From positions 1 through 26,014 of the forward strand of contig CAYOTO010000044.1 in assembly GCA_964406945.1 (NCBI GenBank): 26,014 nt of DNA, in the 5' to 3' direction. The DNA is from UBA2266 sp964406945. GTDB lineage: Bacteria; Planctomycetota; Phycisphaerae; Sedimentisphaerales; Anaerobacaceae. Within the stretch, counting starts at the first letter, position 1, and the number at the start of each line of letters is the position of its first letter. This document shows positions 15,012 through 22,882 of the stretch, piece by piece. A model generated the notes under the pieces. The model saw nothing but the letters and a program-made list of their open reading frames with translations, was not told the origin of the DNA and did no database searches. The position numbers and the translations under genes were made by a program.

Positions 15012-16236
15012 TTACGTCGTCCACCTCGGCCACCGGCACTTTGTGCCTTTGAACCACTTCATTAAACCGAGCCACGAGTTTTTCCACCGGCAATTCCTTC
15101 AGAGCAAGAAACTCCTTGGAAAACTGAAAGCCCGCCTCATCCTCAAATTTGCCCAGGAACGGCTCGGCCCCGTCCGAATACAGCATCAATTTATCGCCCC
15201 GCTGGAGCTGAACGGTCTCCTGCGAGAACTCCGCCTGCTCGAATACGCCAAGCAGCGAACCCCTGGCCTGCAATTGTACAATGCCCTCGCCGGGCCTCAT
15301 CAGCAGAGGATACGGATGGCCTGCACGAGCGTAAGTCAACTGAAGCGTCTTGATATTCAGCAGACAGTAACAGCATGTTGCGAACTGAAAGCCGCTCAGC
15401 TTCTGGCTGGTCATGCGTAAATTTAGACTGCTCATGACCTCGGCCGGACTGAAAATTCGATAATTATTTCCGACCGTCTCTCTCATGGTAAGGGCCTGCT
15501 TGATAAAGATAGTCAACAGTGCCGCCGGCATTGCGTGCCCCACCGCGTCAGCCAGATAAAAGCCGATATGCTGTTCGTCCACTCTGGCTACGTCGTAAAT
15601 ATCGCCTGAGACCCATTCTGCGGGCAAAAAAAGCGTCGCCCAGTTCACCTCGTCTGTGTTTGGAAGCTGATCGGGGAGAAAATCCCTCTGTACCAGTCCG
15701 GCCATGCGAAGCTGCTCGACCAGATTGTCGACAAGCACTCCGGTCATGCGCAGTTGTTCGACCAGTCTGTTCTTTTTGCCGGCTTTTTCTTCTCCATCCG
15801 GTTGCTCGTGCTTCTTGCGATAGCTCAGGTTTACACATATTCGCGACCACAGTTCCTCGGCCGAGAAGCTTGCCATCGTGGATGTCATCGAGAATTCTTC
15901 CTCGCGGTCGATTCTCGACAGCGGTGTTGTGGATTCGACCCGGCCTGTCAGCAGAACCACTGCTATGCTCTCTCTTTCCAGAGTCTCGATAATGTGGGCC
16001 AGTTGCTGCTGCTCGTCGGCGGTAAATGTGCTCGCATCTATCACGACTGTTCCAACCAGGGCCAGCTTTTCGCAGATTTGGCCGAACTCGTTCGGATCGG
16101 CCGCAAGATACGAAGCATCATGCCCCTCCAGCATTGACTGTGCCTCGACCGGCATTTCAGCACCGCGGCAAAAATACAGCACGTCCGTAAAGCTGCTCAG
16201 TTCTTCCGAAATTTTTCGCATGTGAGTTTTCTGCAT
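14986..16236 (-). CDS. PP2C-family (RsbU/SpoIIE-like) protein serine phosphatase
   Basis: The 416-residue protein has three parts. Residues about 15-125 look like a degenerate receiver-type alpha/beta domain (VGTVVIDAS, VVLLTGR) without a clear phosphorylation pocket. Residues about 157-186 are a helical linker with a 14-residue tandem repeat. Residues about 196-416 are a SpoIIE-type phosphatase with metal-binding motifs SGDIYD (210-215), DAVGHAMPAA (230-239), YSDGAEP (353-359) and VDDVTT (405-410), so it looks catalytically intact. Such enzymes dephosphorylate anti-anti-sigma-type proteins in partner-switching systems; no such partner is in view. The start at 16236 has AGG nine bases upstream; ATG at 16221 is an alternative. 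It is last in a kinase, receiver-PAS, phosphatase series. Confidence 0.88.
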   Translation of the reverse strand: MQKTHMRKISEELSSFTDVLYFCRGAEMPVEAQSMLEGHDASYLAADPNEFGQICEKLALVGTVVIDASTFTADEQQQLAHIIETLERESIAVVLLTGRVESTTPLSRIDREEEFSMTSTMASFSAEELWSRICVNLSYRKKHEQPDGEEKAGKKNRLVEQLRMTGVLVDNLVEQLRMAGLVQRDFLPDQLPNTDEVNWATLFLPAEWVSGDIYDVARVDEQHIGFYLADAVGHAMPAALLTIFIKQALTMRETVGNNYRIFSPAEVMSSLNLRMTSQKLSGFQFATCCYCLLNIKTLQLTYARAGHPYPLLMRPGEGIVQLQARGSLLGVFEQAEFSQETVQLQRGDKLMLYSDGAEPFLGKFEDEAGFQFSKEFLALKELPVEKLVARFNEVVQRHKVPVAEVDDVTTVCLEVL

Positions 16237-16357
16237 TTGGTCAGCCTGGCTGTTATCGGTCCCAGAAGATCGCTGAATCAGAACGCTAAACCTGATTTCG
16301 TCCTTTACTTTGACGCATATTAATGTGCTGTTGCCGGACCGTCCGGAAAGTCTTGGA

Positions 16358-17149
16358 CTAACTGAATACGCGGTTGCCCGTCAACAGCTTGAGATTTATG
16401 TTCTGTACCTCGTACTCGGCGCTTACCCGCTCGCTGATATCGCGGGCCACGGCCACATAGGCCTGTACGGCCGATTTCTGGTCGGTAATCGCGGATACCG
16501 AAAGTGAGACGGGAAACTTACGCCCGTCTTTTCGGACGTGATAGGTCATTAGTTCGCTGCCGGCCACCGGCATGAACACGCTTTCCTCGGCACAACTGAG
16601 GGGGACTTCTCCACTGAGGAGCATGCTGTCGGCTCCGATGATCTCATCCTCATCATAGCCGTAAGTCTCACAGAAAGCATGATTTACGAAGACTATTCTG
16701 TCTTCGGTATCGGTGATTATGATACTGTCCGATGCGCTCATTACCGCTGCGGAAAGCAGTTGAATCTGATCCATCGCCTTCTTGTGACGAATGGATTTTT
16801 CAATCGTCATCGGTATCGCTTTGAGGTAATTCTGGTCTATATCCTTGACCAGATAGTCGTAAGCTCCGGCTCGATAAGCACTTATAGCGACTTCTTCGTC
16901 TCCGGCGCCCGTTATTACTATGACGGGCGCCTCTTTGACGATTTCGAGCAGGTCCAGCGCTGTACCGTCGCCAAGCGAGTAATCGCTCAGGACGATGTCG
17001 AATCGCTTGCTATCCAGAGCCTGCCTTGCCTGTTCTATGCTGCAGGCTTCAACGCAGTCATAGGGCAATTCCTGCTGCTTCACCAGGCGCATAAACGACT
17101 GCCGGTAAAACTTTTCATCTTCGACAAGTAAAACCTTCGTTTTCTTCAT
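16358..17149 (-). CDS. Response regulator with receiver and PAS domains
   Basis: Residues 1-120 form a receiver with the acidic pair Glu10-Asp11, phospho-acceptor Asp56 (VLSDYSLGDG), Thr80 and Lys103, all in the expected order. Residues about 127-245 form a PAS domain (SDSIIITDTEDRIVFVNHAF to AVARDISERV). The 263-residue chain ends soon after, with a short helical tail. There is no DNA-binding, GGDEF or kinase output, so it probably acts by protein contact or as a relay. It lies 105 bases after the histidine kinase and 121 bases before the phosphatase on the same strand. Inference: phosphorylation by that kinase. Confidence 0.9.
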   Translation of the reverse strand: MKKTKVLLVEDEKFYRQSFMRLVKQQELPYDCVEACSIEQARQALDSKRFDIVLSDYSLGDGTALDLLEIVKEAPVIVITGAGDEEVAISAYRAGAYDYLVKDIDQNYLKAIPMTIEKSIRHKKAMDQIQLLSAAVMSASDSIIITDTEDRIVFVNHAFCETYGYDEDEIIGADSMLLSGEVPLSCAEESVFMPVAGSELMTYHVRKDGRKFPVSLSVSAITDQKSAVQAYVAVARDISERVSAEYEVQNINLKLLTGNRVFS

Positions 17150-17254
17150 TTTCAGTTCTCGTTCTTGAGGACGCGTTTCAGGTGCGACTCAAATAATTTC
17201 GGCCTTCGAGAGGCCCGGCATAATCAGCTTATTCCACAAATCCTGCAAGACTGC

Positions 17255-19096
17255 TTACACCGCCTCGGCAATTTCGGTTTCTTCACCCGCATGCGCCTCG
17301 CGGCTTTTTGCCAGTGTGAAGTAGAATCGGCTGCCTTGTCCCGGTTCCGATTCGACCCATATTCGGCCTCCATACAACTCGACGATTTTCTTGACGACGG
17401 CAAGACCCACGCCGGTACTTTCGTAATCATCTTTCGAGCCCAGTCTGGCGAAAATCTTGAATATTCGATCGAAGTGTTTCCGCTCTATCCCCGGACCGTT
17501 ATCGGCCACACAAAATCGCCAGAACCCGTCGTCTTCATCGCAGCTTATCCTGACCCGGCCGTTCGGCTTGTCCATGTATTTGACGGCATTCCCGATCAGG
17601 TTCTGGAACACCTGCAAAATTCGCGTTTGATCGCACTCGATGTCGGGCAGCCGGCCTTCGATTTCGACACTCAGCCCATCCGGAACCCGAACCATTGCAA
17701 TTGCGTCGGCCGCGGTCTCATTCAAATCCACCATCGAATCGTCTTCGCGACCTTTACCGGCCTTCGAATATTCCAGAACTCCTTCTATGAGCTTGTGCAT
17801 ACGCCTGACCTGATTCACAAGCTCCTGCATCTGTTCTTTGCCTTCATCACCGAGTTTGTCTGCGTAGTCGTTCATGATCCAGCCGGCCATTGTCTTGATT
17901 CCCGCAAGCGGTGCTTTCAAATCGTGCGATATAATGTGGGCGAAATCTTTCAATTCCTGGTTTACGCTCTTAACCCGCTCGTTCGTACTCTTAAGTTGCT
18001 CTATCAGCTCAAGGCGTCTATTCTCGGCCTCTTTGCGTTCGGTTATGTCTCGGCTCAGGCCTATCACATAGTCGCTGTGACCGTTGTCGACCCACCTTAG
18101 ACTTGTCTCGACCGGAAAACTGCCGCCGTCCCGCTTGCGGTGCACACCTTCGATGATAACAGTGCCCTTTTTGCTCACCGTCTCGCGAAGCTCCTCCCAG
18201 GCCGCATCGTTACCGACGCTTTCGTCGACCCTCTTGAGGGGCATTAACAGCAGCTCGTCCCGTGCGTATCCGAGCACTTCACACATGGTGTCATTGACTT
18301 CCACCAGCCGTCCCCATGTGGGTTCGAGTACGAATGCACTGTCATGAGAGCGGTCGATGAGGTTGCGGATCACATGTAATCTTTTTGTGGCTGTTTTCAG
18401 CTCCGCTACCCGCCCCAGGCGTTCGGCGACCGCCGTCAGCAAATCCCATTCACCTGGAGTAAACGCCGGCTCCTTCGGTTCGCGCATTTCGGTCGGAAGA
18501 TAAACCTCGATCGCGCCCACGGGTTGACTTTCGACTTCCAGCTCTCCATACTGGCTCAAGTCGCTGCGGGCGAAGCCACGGGTCTCATAAGGTACTCCGT
18601 CAAAAGTGATCCTGATGCTTGTCTTTTCCGGTCGGCGGTACGCCCGGCGTATAACAGTGAGGCTTTGCCGAAATATCTCCTCCAAAGCCATGCCCGGGGA
18701 TTCAACCAGACGAGAGAGCCTGTAAAGACATTCGAGGTGACGTATCTGCTCGTGGTACTGCTCTTCGATAACCGGCTGCCGGTCGACCTTTTCCTGCAGG
18801 CCCTGCTTTTCCAGCATCAGTTCCGCCGTGCGGCGACGGACTCCGTCTTCGACAAGTTCGTTAAAACGTGCGATGTCCGACCGTCGCTTTGGCGACCTCG
18901 GTGGCCGGAGAATACGGCACAGCAGAAAGCCGAGAACCGCAGTGCCTGCGCCAGTGATAATCGCGGTCCGAATAATTGCGGTGCCGTAACCCTCTGCATC
19001 GGACCAGCGGAGTTCGTTTCCGATAAGTCCGATTAAGGTTGCCGCGACTATCGTCGCCGGAAGAAGCCATTTGAATCTGTGTAATATCCCTTGCAT
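17255..19096 (-). CDS. Membrane sensor histidine kinase with PAS domain
   Basis: The 613-residue protein has two predicted membrane helices (about 10-27 and 40-62) with a short outside loop, then a coiled coil (about 75-120), a possible degenerate GAF-like region (about 120-235) and a PAS domain (243-355, ending SRDITERK). The HisKA domain has phospho-acceptor His391 in IISHDLKAP. The ATPase domain has the N-box around Asn503, DNGPGI (532-537), a TGVGLAV G2 box and a conserved ending. All catalytic boxes look intact. ATG at 19096 opens directly before the first membrane helix. The short periplasmic loop suggests that sensing is intracellular or in the membrane. The receiver-PAS gene follows and is the likely partner. 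Confidence 0.93.
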   Translation of the reverse strand: MQGILHRFKWLLPATIVAATLIGLIGNELRWSDAEGYGTAIIRTAIITGAGTAVLGFLLCRILRPPRSPKRRSDIARFNELVEDGVRRRTAELMLEKQGLQEKVDRQPVIEEQYHEQIRHLECLYRLSRLVESPGMALEEIFRQSLTVIRRAYRRPEKTSIRITFDGVPYETRGFARSDLSQYGELEVESQPVGAIEVYLPTEMREPKEPAFTPGEWDLLTAVAERLGRVAELKTATKRLHVIRNLIDRSHDSAFVLEPTWGRLVEVNDTMCEVLGYARDELLLMPLKRVDESVGNDAAWEELRETVSKKGTVIIEGVHRKRDGGSFPVETSLRWVDNGHSDYVIGLSRDITERKEAENRRLELIEQLKSTNERVKSVNQELKDFAHIISHDLKAPLAGIKTMAGWIMNDYADKLGDEGKEQMQELVNQVRRMHKLIEGVLEYSKAGKGREDDSMVDLNETAADAIAMVRVPDGLSVEIEGRLPDIECDQTRILQVFQNLIGNAVKYMDKPNGRVRISCDEDDGFWRFCVADNGPGIERKHFDRIFKIFARLGSKDDYESTGVGLAVVKKIVELYGGRIWVESEPGQGSRFYFTLAKSREAHAGEETEIAEAV

Positions 19097-19352
19097 GCGA
19101 AATCACGCTGCGGAAGATGTAAATGTACCGATTATCTGCTCCTCCATCCCGATTCTTCGGATCCGGCTTTACCGGACGCGTTCCCCTCCTGAACAGGCAT
19201 TCGCTTATTCGGCAGTACCAGAGCTGCACTTAAGCCAATTCCCGGTCCGATAGGGGGATGCTGCAGCGCAGAAGCCTCGAGAAGGACGCATTTGGAATGA
19301 AAAGAATGGTACGCCGGCTTGAAAAGAAGATGAAAAACCGTTTGGGCGCGTT

Positions 19353-20075
19353 CTATCCGGCGAAAATAGCAGAACCGATTCTGAGAATCGTCGCTCCCTC
19401 TTCGACGGCGATCTCGTAATCGCTGCTCATGCCCATACTGAGGTGCTTGAAAGACTCGTTCACGATCCGTTCACCGCGGATTTCCATGAACAGTTCACGC
19501 GCCCTGACAAAGCAACTTCGGATTGCATCCTGATCTCGCGTCAGCGGCCCCATTGTCATCAGACCCACGAGTTCCAGATTCGGCAAAGTTCCGAATTGCT
19601 CGGCCAGGTGAGTCGCCGCCCCGACGGGCACCCCGTACTTAGAAGGTTCGTTCGATGTATTTACCTGCAGCAGTACTTTGGGCCGGACGCCGAGTTTTCC
19701 CGCTGTTGCGTTTATTTCTTCGGCAAGGCGAAGAGTGTCCACCGAATGAATCAAGGAAGCTAGCTCCAGGACGTGCCGAACTTTATTGCGCTGAAGATGT
19801 CCGATCATGTGCCAGTTGATTGCTTCACCGCCGACCGCTTTGAGCCCCGCGCCCCGGCGCCACTCTTCAATCTGTGCGGACACCTTTTTTAGCTGCTGAA
19901 CCCGGTTCTCGCCCAAATCCGTGCATCCGAGTTTGATAACCTCTTTGACCGCCTCCAGAGACGCCGACTTTGTTACGACGATCAAACGTACGTCGGACGG
20001 ATCGCGCTCGGCGCGCTCGCACGCCCCCGCAATCGCGTCCTTAACGCGAGCCAGCCTGTCAGCAATATTTGTCAT
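19353..20075 (-). CDS. YggS/PROSC-family PLP homeostasis protein
   Basis: This 240-residue single-domain PLP-binding barrel protein keeps free PLP in balance and affects amino-acid metabolism; no catalytic reaction is established for the family. Seen: PLP Lys36 in LIVVTKSAS, GENRVQ, WHMIGHLQRNK, HSVDT, a VNTSNEPSKYG segment, and the closing LSMGMSSDYEIAVEEGATILRIGSAIF, which binds the phosphate. ATG at 20075 matches family starts; a TTG seven codons upstream is less likely. Neither has a clear Shine-Dalgarno. The 256 bases between it and the kinase gene hold no supported gene. Confidence 0.94.
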   Translation of the reverse strand: MTNIADRLARVKDAIAGACERAERDPSDVRLIVVTKSASLEAVKEVIKLGCTDLGENRVQQLKKVSAQIEEWRRGAGLKAVGGEAINWHMIGHLQRNKVRHVLELASLIHSVDTLRLAEEINATAGKLGVRPKVLLQVNTSNEPSKYGVPVGAATHLAEQFGTLPNLELVGLMTMGPLTRDQDAIRSCFVRARELFMEIRGERIVNESFKHLSMGMSSDYEIAVEEGATILRIGSAIFAG

Positions 20076-20278
20076 GGTCGAACAGTTGAACTTCAAAACA
20101 GCAGCAGATCCATGCCATTTAACAGGTCATTGTCTGCGGTTAAGTGTAAGCTAGATCAGATGATCCTACAAGGGTCTAAATCGCTTTTTCTCCCCACTTT
20201 TTAATGCACCAACCAGATTCCCCGTACGCAACATCAAGCGGATGTGAAAATAGGTAATGCTGTGGCCGCCGTTTGCGT

Positions 20279-20506
20279 TCACTCGAAATGGTAAGGTCCT
20301 ATCTTGTCGATACCTGATTTTAGGAACATGCACATCTCGAAATCGCGTTTGATTGGGAATGCGTCGGCCTCGAACGGATATTCACAGCCGTCCGCTGTTG
20401 TAAGGCGCACCGACTTTATATAAAGTTCATTGTAGGCATCCGGCTCGCAAACATGGCGGATGTATAATGAAAACGGCCCCATCGCTTGAAATATATGAAA
20501 AGCCAT
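20279..20506 (-). CDS. Small hypothetical protein, 75 residues
   Basis: I do not recognise this protein. It is 75 residues, mixed polar and hydrophobic, with no membrane segment, signal peptide or metal motif. It begins MAFHIFQAMGPFSLYIRHV and ends KIGPYHFE. Codon choice is mixed and not repeat-like. ATG at 20506 has only a weak ribosome site. It lies 88 bases after the secretin stop on the same strand, so it could be the second gene of that transcript. A small ACATC/GATGT hairpin lies beyond its stop. It may be a real orphan gene or a chance frame; the coding feel slightly favours a real gene. Confidence 0.5.
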   Translation of the reverse strand: MAFHIFQAMGPFSLYIRHVCEPDAYNELYIKSVRLTTADGCEYPFEADAFPIKRDFEMCMFLKSGIDKIGPYHFE

Positions 20507-20594
20507 GATCTACCGTTTCAGCCGGTATTTTGTTCACGCATTTGTCAAGCCGCAGTTTGTGGCGTGTCGGCACGAGGCAAGCGAGGTATACTGG

Positions 20595-22178
20595 TCAGTT
20601 CTCGGTGCCGGCCTTTACTTTCTCGGCCTCGGCCTTTGCCGCCTGAGCTGCTTTCCGAGCTTCCTCCAGTTCCTTCTTGGCCGCATCCAGTGCCGTACGG
20701 GCCTCGACTGCATCGGAGCGAGCCTTCTCGGCCTGTTCCTCGGCTTCGCGGACATTCAGACGCGCTTTGGACTTTTCCGCCGCCGCCGACAGCATCGCTT
20801 CCTCGGCTTCAAGCAGTTGCCGCTGACGCTCACGCTCCCTCGTGTCCATTCCGAAGGGGTCCATCACTGCCTTCTGGAACGTCTCATAGGGCGCCGGTTC
20901 ACGGTGTTTGTCCCGGAGCATATCGACCATTTCTTCATTCGGCATGCCGCCGGTCGAAATTGTGGGGGTTAGGATGAAGATGATTTCCTTGGCCCGTTCT
21001 TCCATGTCCCGGCCCGAAAACAGCGACCCGACTACGGGGATGTCTTTCAAAACAGGCACGCCGCGGACAACGTCGCGCTTTTCGGTTTTCTTTATGCCGC
21101 CGATGATCAGGCTCTCACCGTGCCGTATTCTGTTCTCGGCGTTAGTAATTTTGCGTTCGGTTACAATCGGGCGCTGAGCTATACCCTCCGGCGCCAGTTT
21201 CGCTCCGATCCGCGCTGCTGTCTCCAGACCGATATAGCCATCGGCATAAACGTGAGGTCTTATTCTAAGCGAGTCGATTACCCATCTGTATTGCGTTGAG
21301 GTCTGCAGAAATCCTTCGAGCGTCCCCCTGATAAATATCTCCTGCAGCGGAACATAATCCCTGCTGACAATGGTCGCGCTCTGGCCGTTTACAACTTCCA
21401 GAGTCGGATTCATGAGGACCTTCAAATAGCCCCGGGATATTAGTGTATCGACCAGCGCCCTGAACTCGCCTCCCGTAACGCCCAGGTCGTCCGCATAGCC
21501 GACCTTCAACCCGAATTTTCTTCTGGCCGGGTCGCGAAGAGAGGCCCCCGGAAATGCCGGCTGCAACTGCCCGTTTTCTTCCTTGCCGCTTAGGACAAGA
21601 TCCTCTCCGAAGAGATCTTCTATAAGCAGGGTTACTTCCTTGTCCGCGGTAACATTGGCGTATAATTCCGAAATGAGGCAGTCTATCTTCACCTGGACCG
21701 GCGGCACATCTATCTGCTCCAGAAGCGACTGGACCGCATCGATATCCTCTCTGGTAGGCGCCCGCACCAGCAGTTGGTTGGTCGCGGAATTGCTCGTAAC
21801 GGTGTAGGTCGGACTGGAATGAGCCCTGCCTTTCTTGTCATACGACCTCATGGCGAACTGGGCGTTGATCATGGACCTCAGATAGTCCGAGCGATGATAT
21901 TTGGCGAAATAGAATAGCTTCCATTCCGGCGCTTCGCCGATCATCTGCCTGATAATTCGCGGCCCCTGCCTGTAAGGCTCGGGAATCGGGACGTTGGGGT
22001 CGGGCACGGGCTGAATGCGGCTCAGATTGCTCAGTATATTGCGGGCCTGCAGCTCGGTGGCTTTTTCGGGCACATAGTCGGCGCAGCCGCTGATTCCCAC
22101 GGCCAACGCCGCAAGAAAGAGCATAACCGAAAGATACCCCAACGACTGGCAACTGAATTTTGTTCTGCTCGCAACCAT
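20595..22178 (-). CDS. Secretin-family outer-membrane lipoprotein with coiled-coil tail
   Basis: The 527-residue protein has a lipoprotein signal peptide (hydrophobic 13-29, lipobox ISGC with Cys32). An N-terminal ring-building region includes TSNSATNQLLVRAPTREDIDAVQSLL-like secretin N-domain sequence, with PPVQVKIDCLISE following. The secretin core has NPTLEVVNGQSATI, SLRIRPHVYADGYI and the closing signature VPVLKDIPVVGSLF followed by IIFILTPTI. After about 445 comes an unusual 80-residue Ala/Glu/Lys-rich coiled coil. Secretins form the outer-membrane pore of type II secretion or type IV pilus systems, but no other secretion gene is in the window. I chose ATG at 22178; an in-frame TTG 11 codons upstream gives the same lipobox. 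No strong Shine-Dalgarno is seen. Confidence 0.88.
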   Translation of the reverse strand: MVASRTKFSCQSLGYLSVMLFLAALAVGISGCADYVPEKATELQARNILSNLSRIQPVPDPNVPIPEPYRQGPRIIRQMIGEAPEWKLFYFAKYHRSDYLRSMINAQFAMRSYDKKGRAHSSPTYTVTSNSATNQLLVRAPTREDIDAVQSLLEQIDVPPVQVKIDCLISELYANVTADKEVTLLIEDLFGEDLVLSGKEENGQLQPAFPGASLRDPARRKFGLKVGYADDLGVTGGEFRALVDTLISRGYLKVLMNPTLEVVNGQSATIVSRDYVPLQEIFIRGTLEGFLQTSTQYRWVIDSLRIRPHVYADGYIGLETAARIGAKLAPEGIAQRPIVTERKITNAENRIRHGESLIIGGIKKTEKRDVVRGVPVLKDIPVVGSLFSGRDMEERAKEIIFILTPTISTGGMPNEEMVDMLRDKHREPAPYETFQKAVMDPFGMDTRERERQRQLLEAEEAMLSAAAEKSKARLNVREAEEQAEKARSDAVEARTALDAAKKELEEARKAAQAAKAEAEKVKAGTEN

Positions 22179-22694
22179 ACTAAAACCAGCGAAACGCACC
22201 GAAACTAACAACCGCAGTAGGACCCGCGCCGGACTTGAACCAATAAGCCCGGCTGAACAGCTGTTAACCTACAACTAATTTTTCAGACGCCCTAACCCGG
22301 CATTATATTGCACGGTCCGCCCATGGACCAATAAAATACGGCCTGTCGGTCCCGATACAGTCCATTTCCCACCGTGGCGGGCCTGCATTCCACTGTAGGC
22401 AGTACAAATTGCATGAGCCTCAAAACCGTATACGAAAGTGCCCGAAGCCTTTCCGGCTGCAAGAACTTTTCCGCCATATCGGGGTAGATACGACTGTCTG
22501 GAACGATTTACTAAGCTTCAGAATGCAGAATCTACGATATAGGTCAAATAAGGCCCTGATACACGGGCGGTTATCGCGCTATTCGGCGCCGGCTTCCAAA
22601 AAACTTTAGCTTCAAACCGCCCGGACCGAATATTAGGGCAAAGTACGCGAAAAAAGCAGCTTAAGTCGCCATTCTGTTCTCGAGAGGAACGATT
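22179..22694. other. 516-base intergenic region between divergent secretin and small-lipoprotein genes
   Basis: No convincing gene is present. It holds several short dyads: AACAGCTGTT (22257-22266), GGTCC/GGACC around 22315-22330, and an 8-base perfect pair GGGCGGTT (22565-22572)/AACCGCCC (22615-22622) in the leader of the small lipoprotein. A 61-codon - strand frame at 22292-22477 lacks a ribosome site and any family resemblance. No consensus promoter stood out on either strand. Confidence 0.6.
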
Positions 22695-22790
22695 ATGGGC
22701 AAAAAAGCATGGGTTTTTATGTTTCTCGCAGCAGCAGCACTGATAACATTCATTTCGGGATGCGGACCGGGCCAGCCGTTCGAGTTGTAA
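22695..22790 (+). CDS. 31-residue small lipoprotein
   Basis: ATG at 22695 follows AGAGGAA by five bases. The product begins MGKKAWVFMFLAAAALITF and continues ISGCGPGQPFEL. It is a complete lipoprotein signal (basic Lys3-Lys4, hydrophobic core, lipobox ISGC with Cys23) followed by only nine mature residues. This recalls entericidin-like peptides and other very small bacterial lipoproteins, but I cannot assign a family. It stands alone, divergent from the secretin and convergent with the sulfatase. The combination of a good ribosome site and a perfect lipobox makes chance unlikely. Confidence 0.75.
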   Translation: MGKKAWVFMFLAAAALITFISGCGPGQPFEL

Positions 22791-22882
22791 CGGTATAGCT
22801 GGTCGATAAGCCAACCGGTCAATCAGGTTCATATTCCCCCCCCGGCGCAAGTCATGAGTGCGCAGCGTCATTTCCGGGCGCA

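Noticed and set aside
22222..22290. tRNA-like T-arm (GGTTCAAGTCCGG on the - strand) near the secretin start
   Set aside because: The T-stem has mismatches, and no partner for the acceptor stem or proper anticodon arm is found in the expected 75 bases.
22292..22477. 61-codon - strand frame
   Set aside because: It has no ribosome site and no domain, and a short length. It is treated as chance.
22836..22843. Run of eight C
   Set aside because: The homopolymer lies between convergent genes, outside any coding frame. It is noted as a possible sequencing-length ambiguity but not a phase-variable switch.
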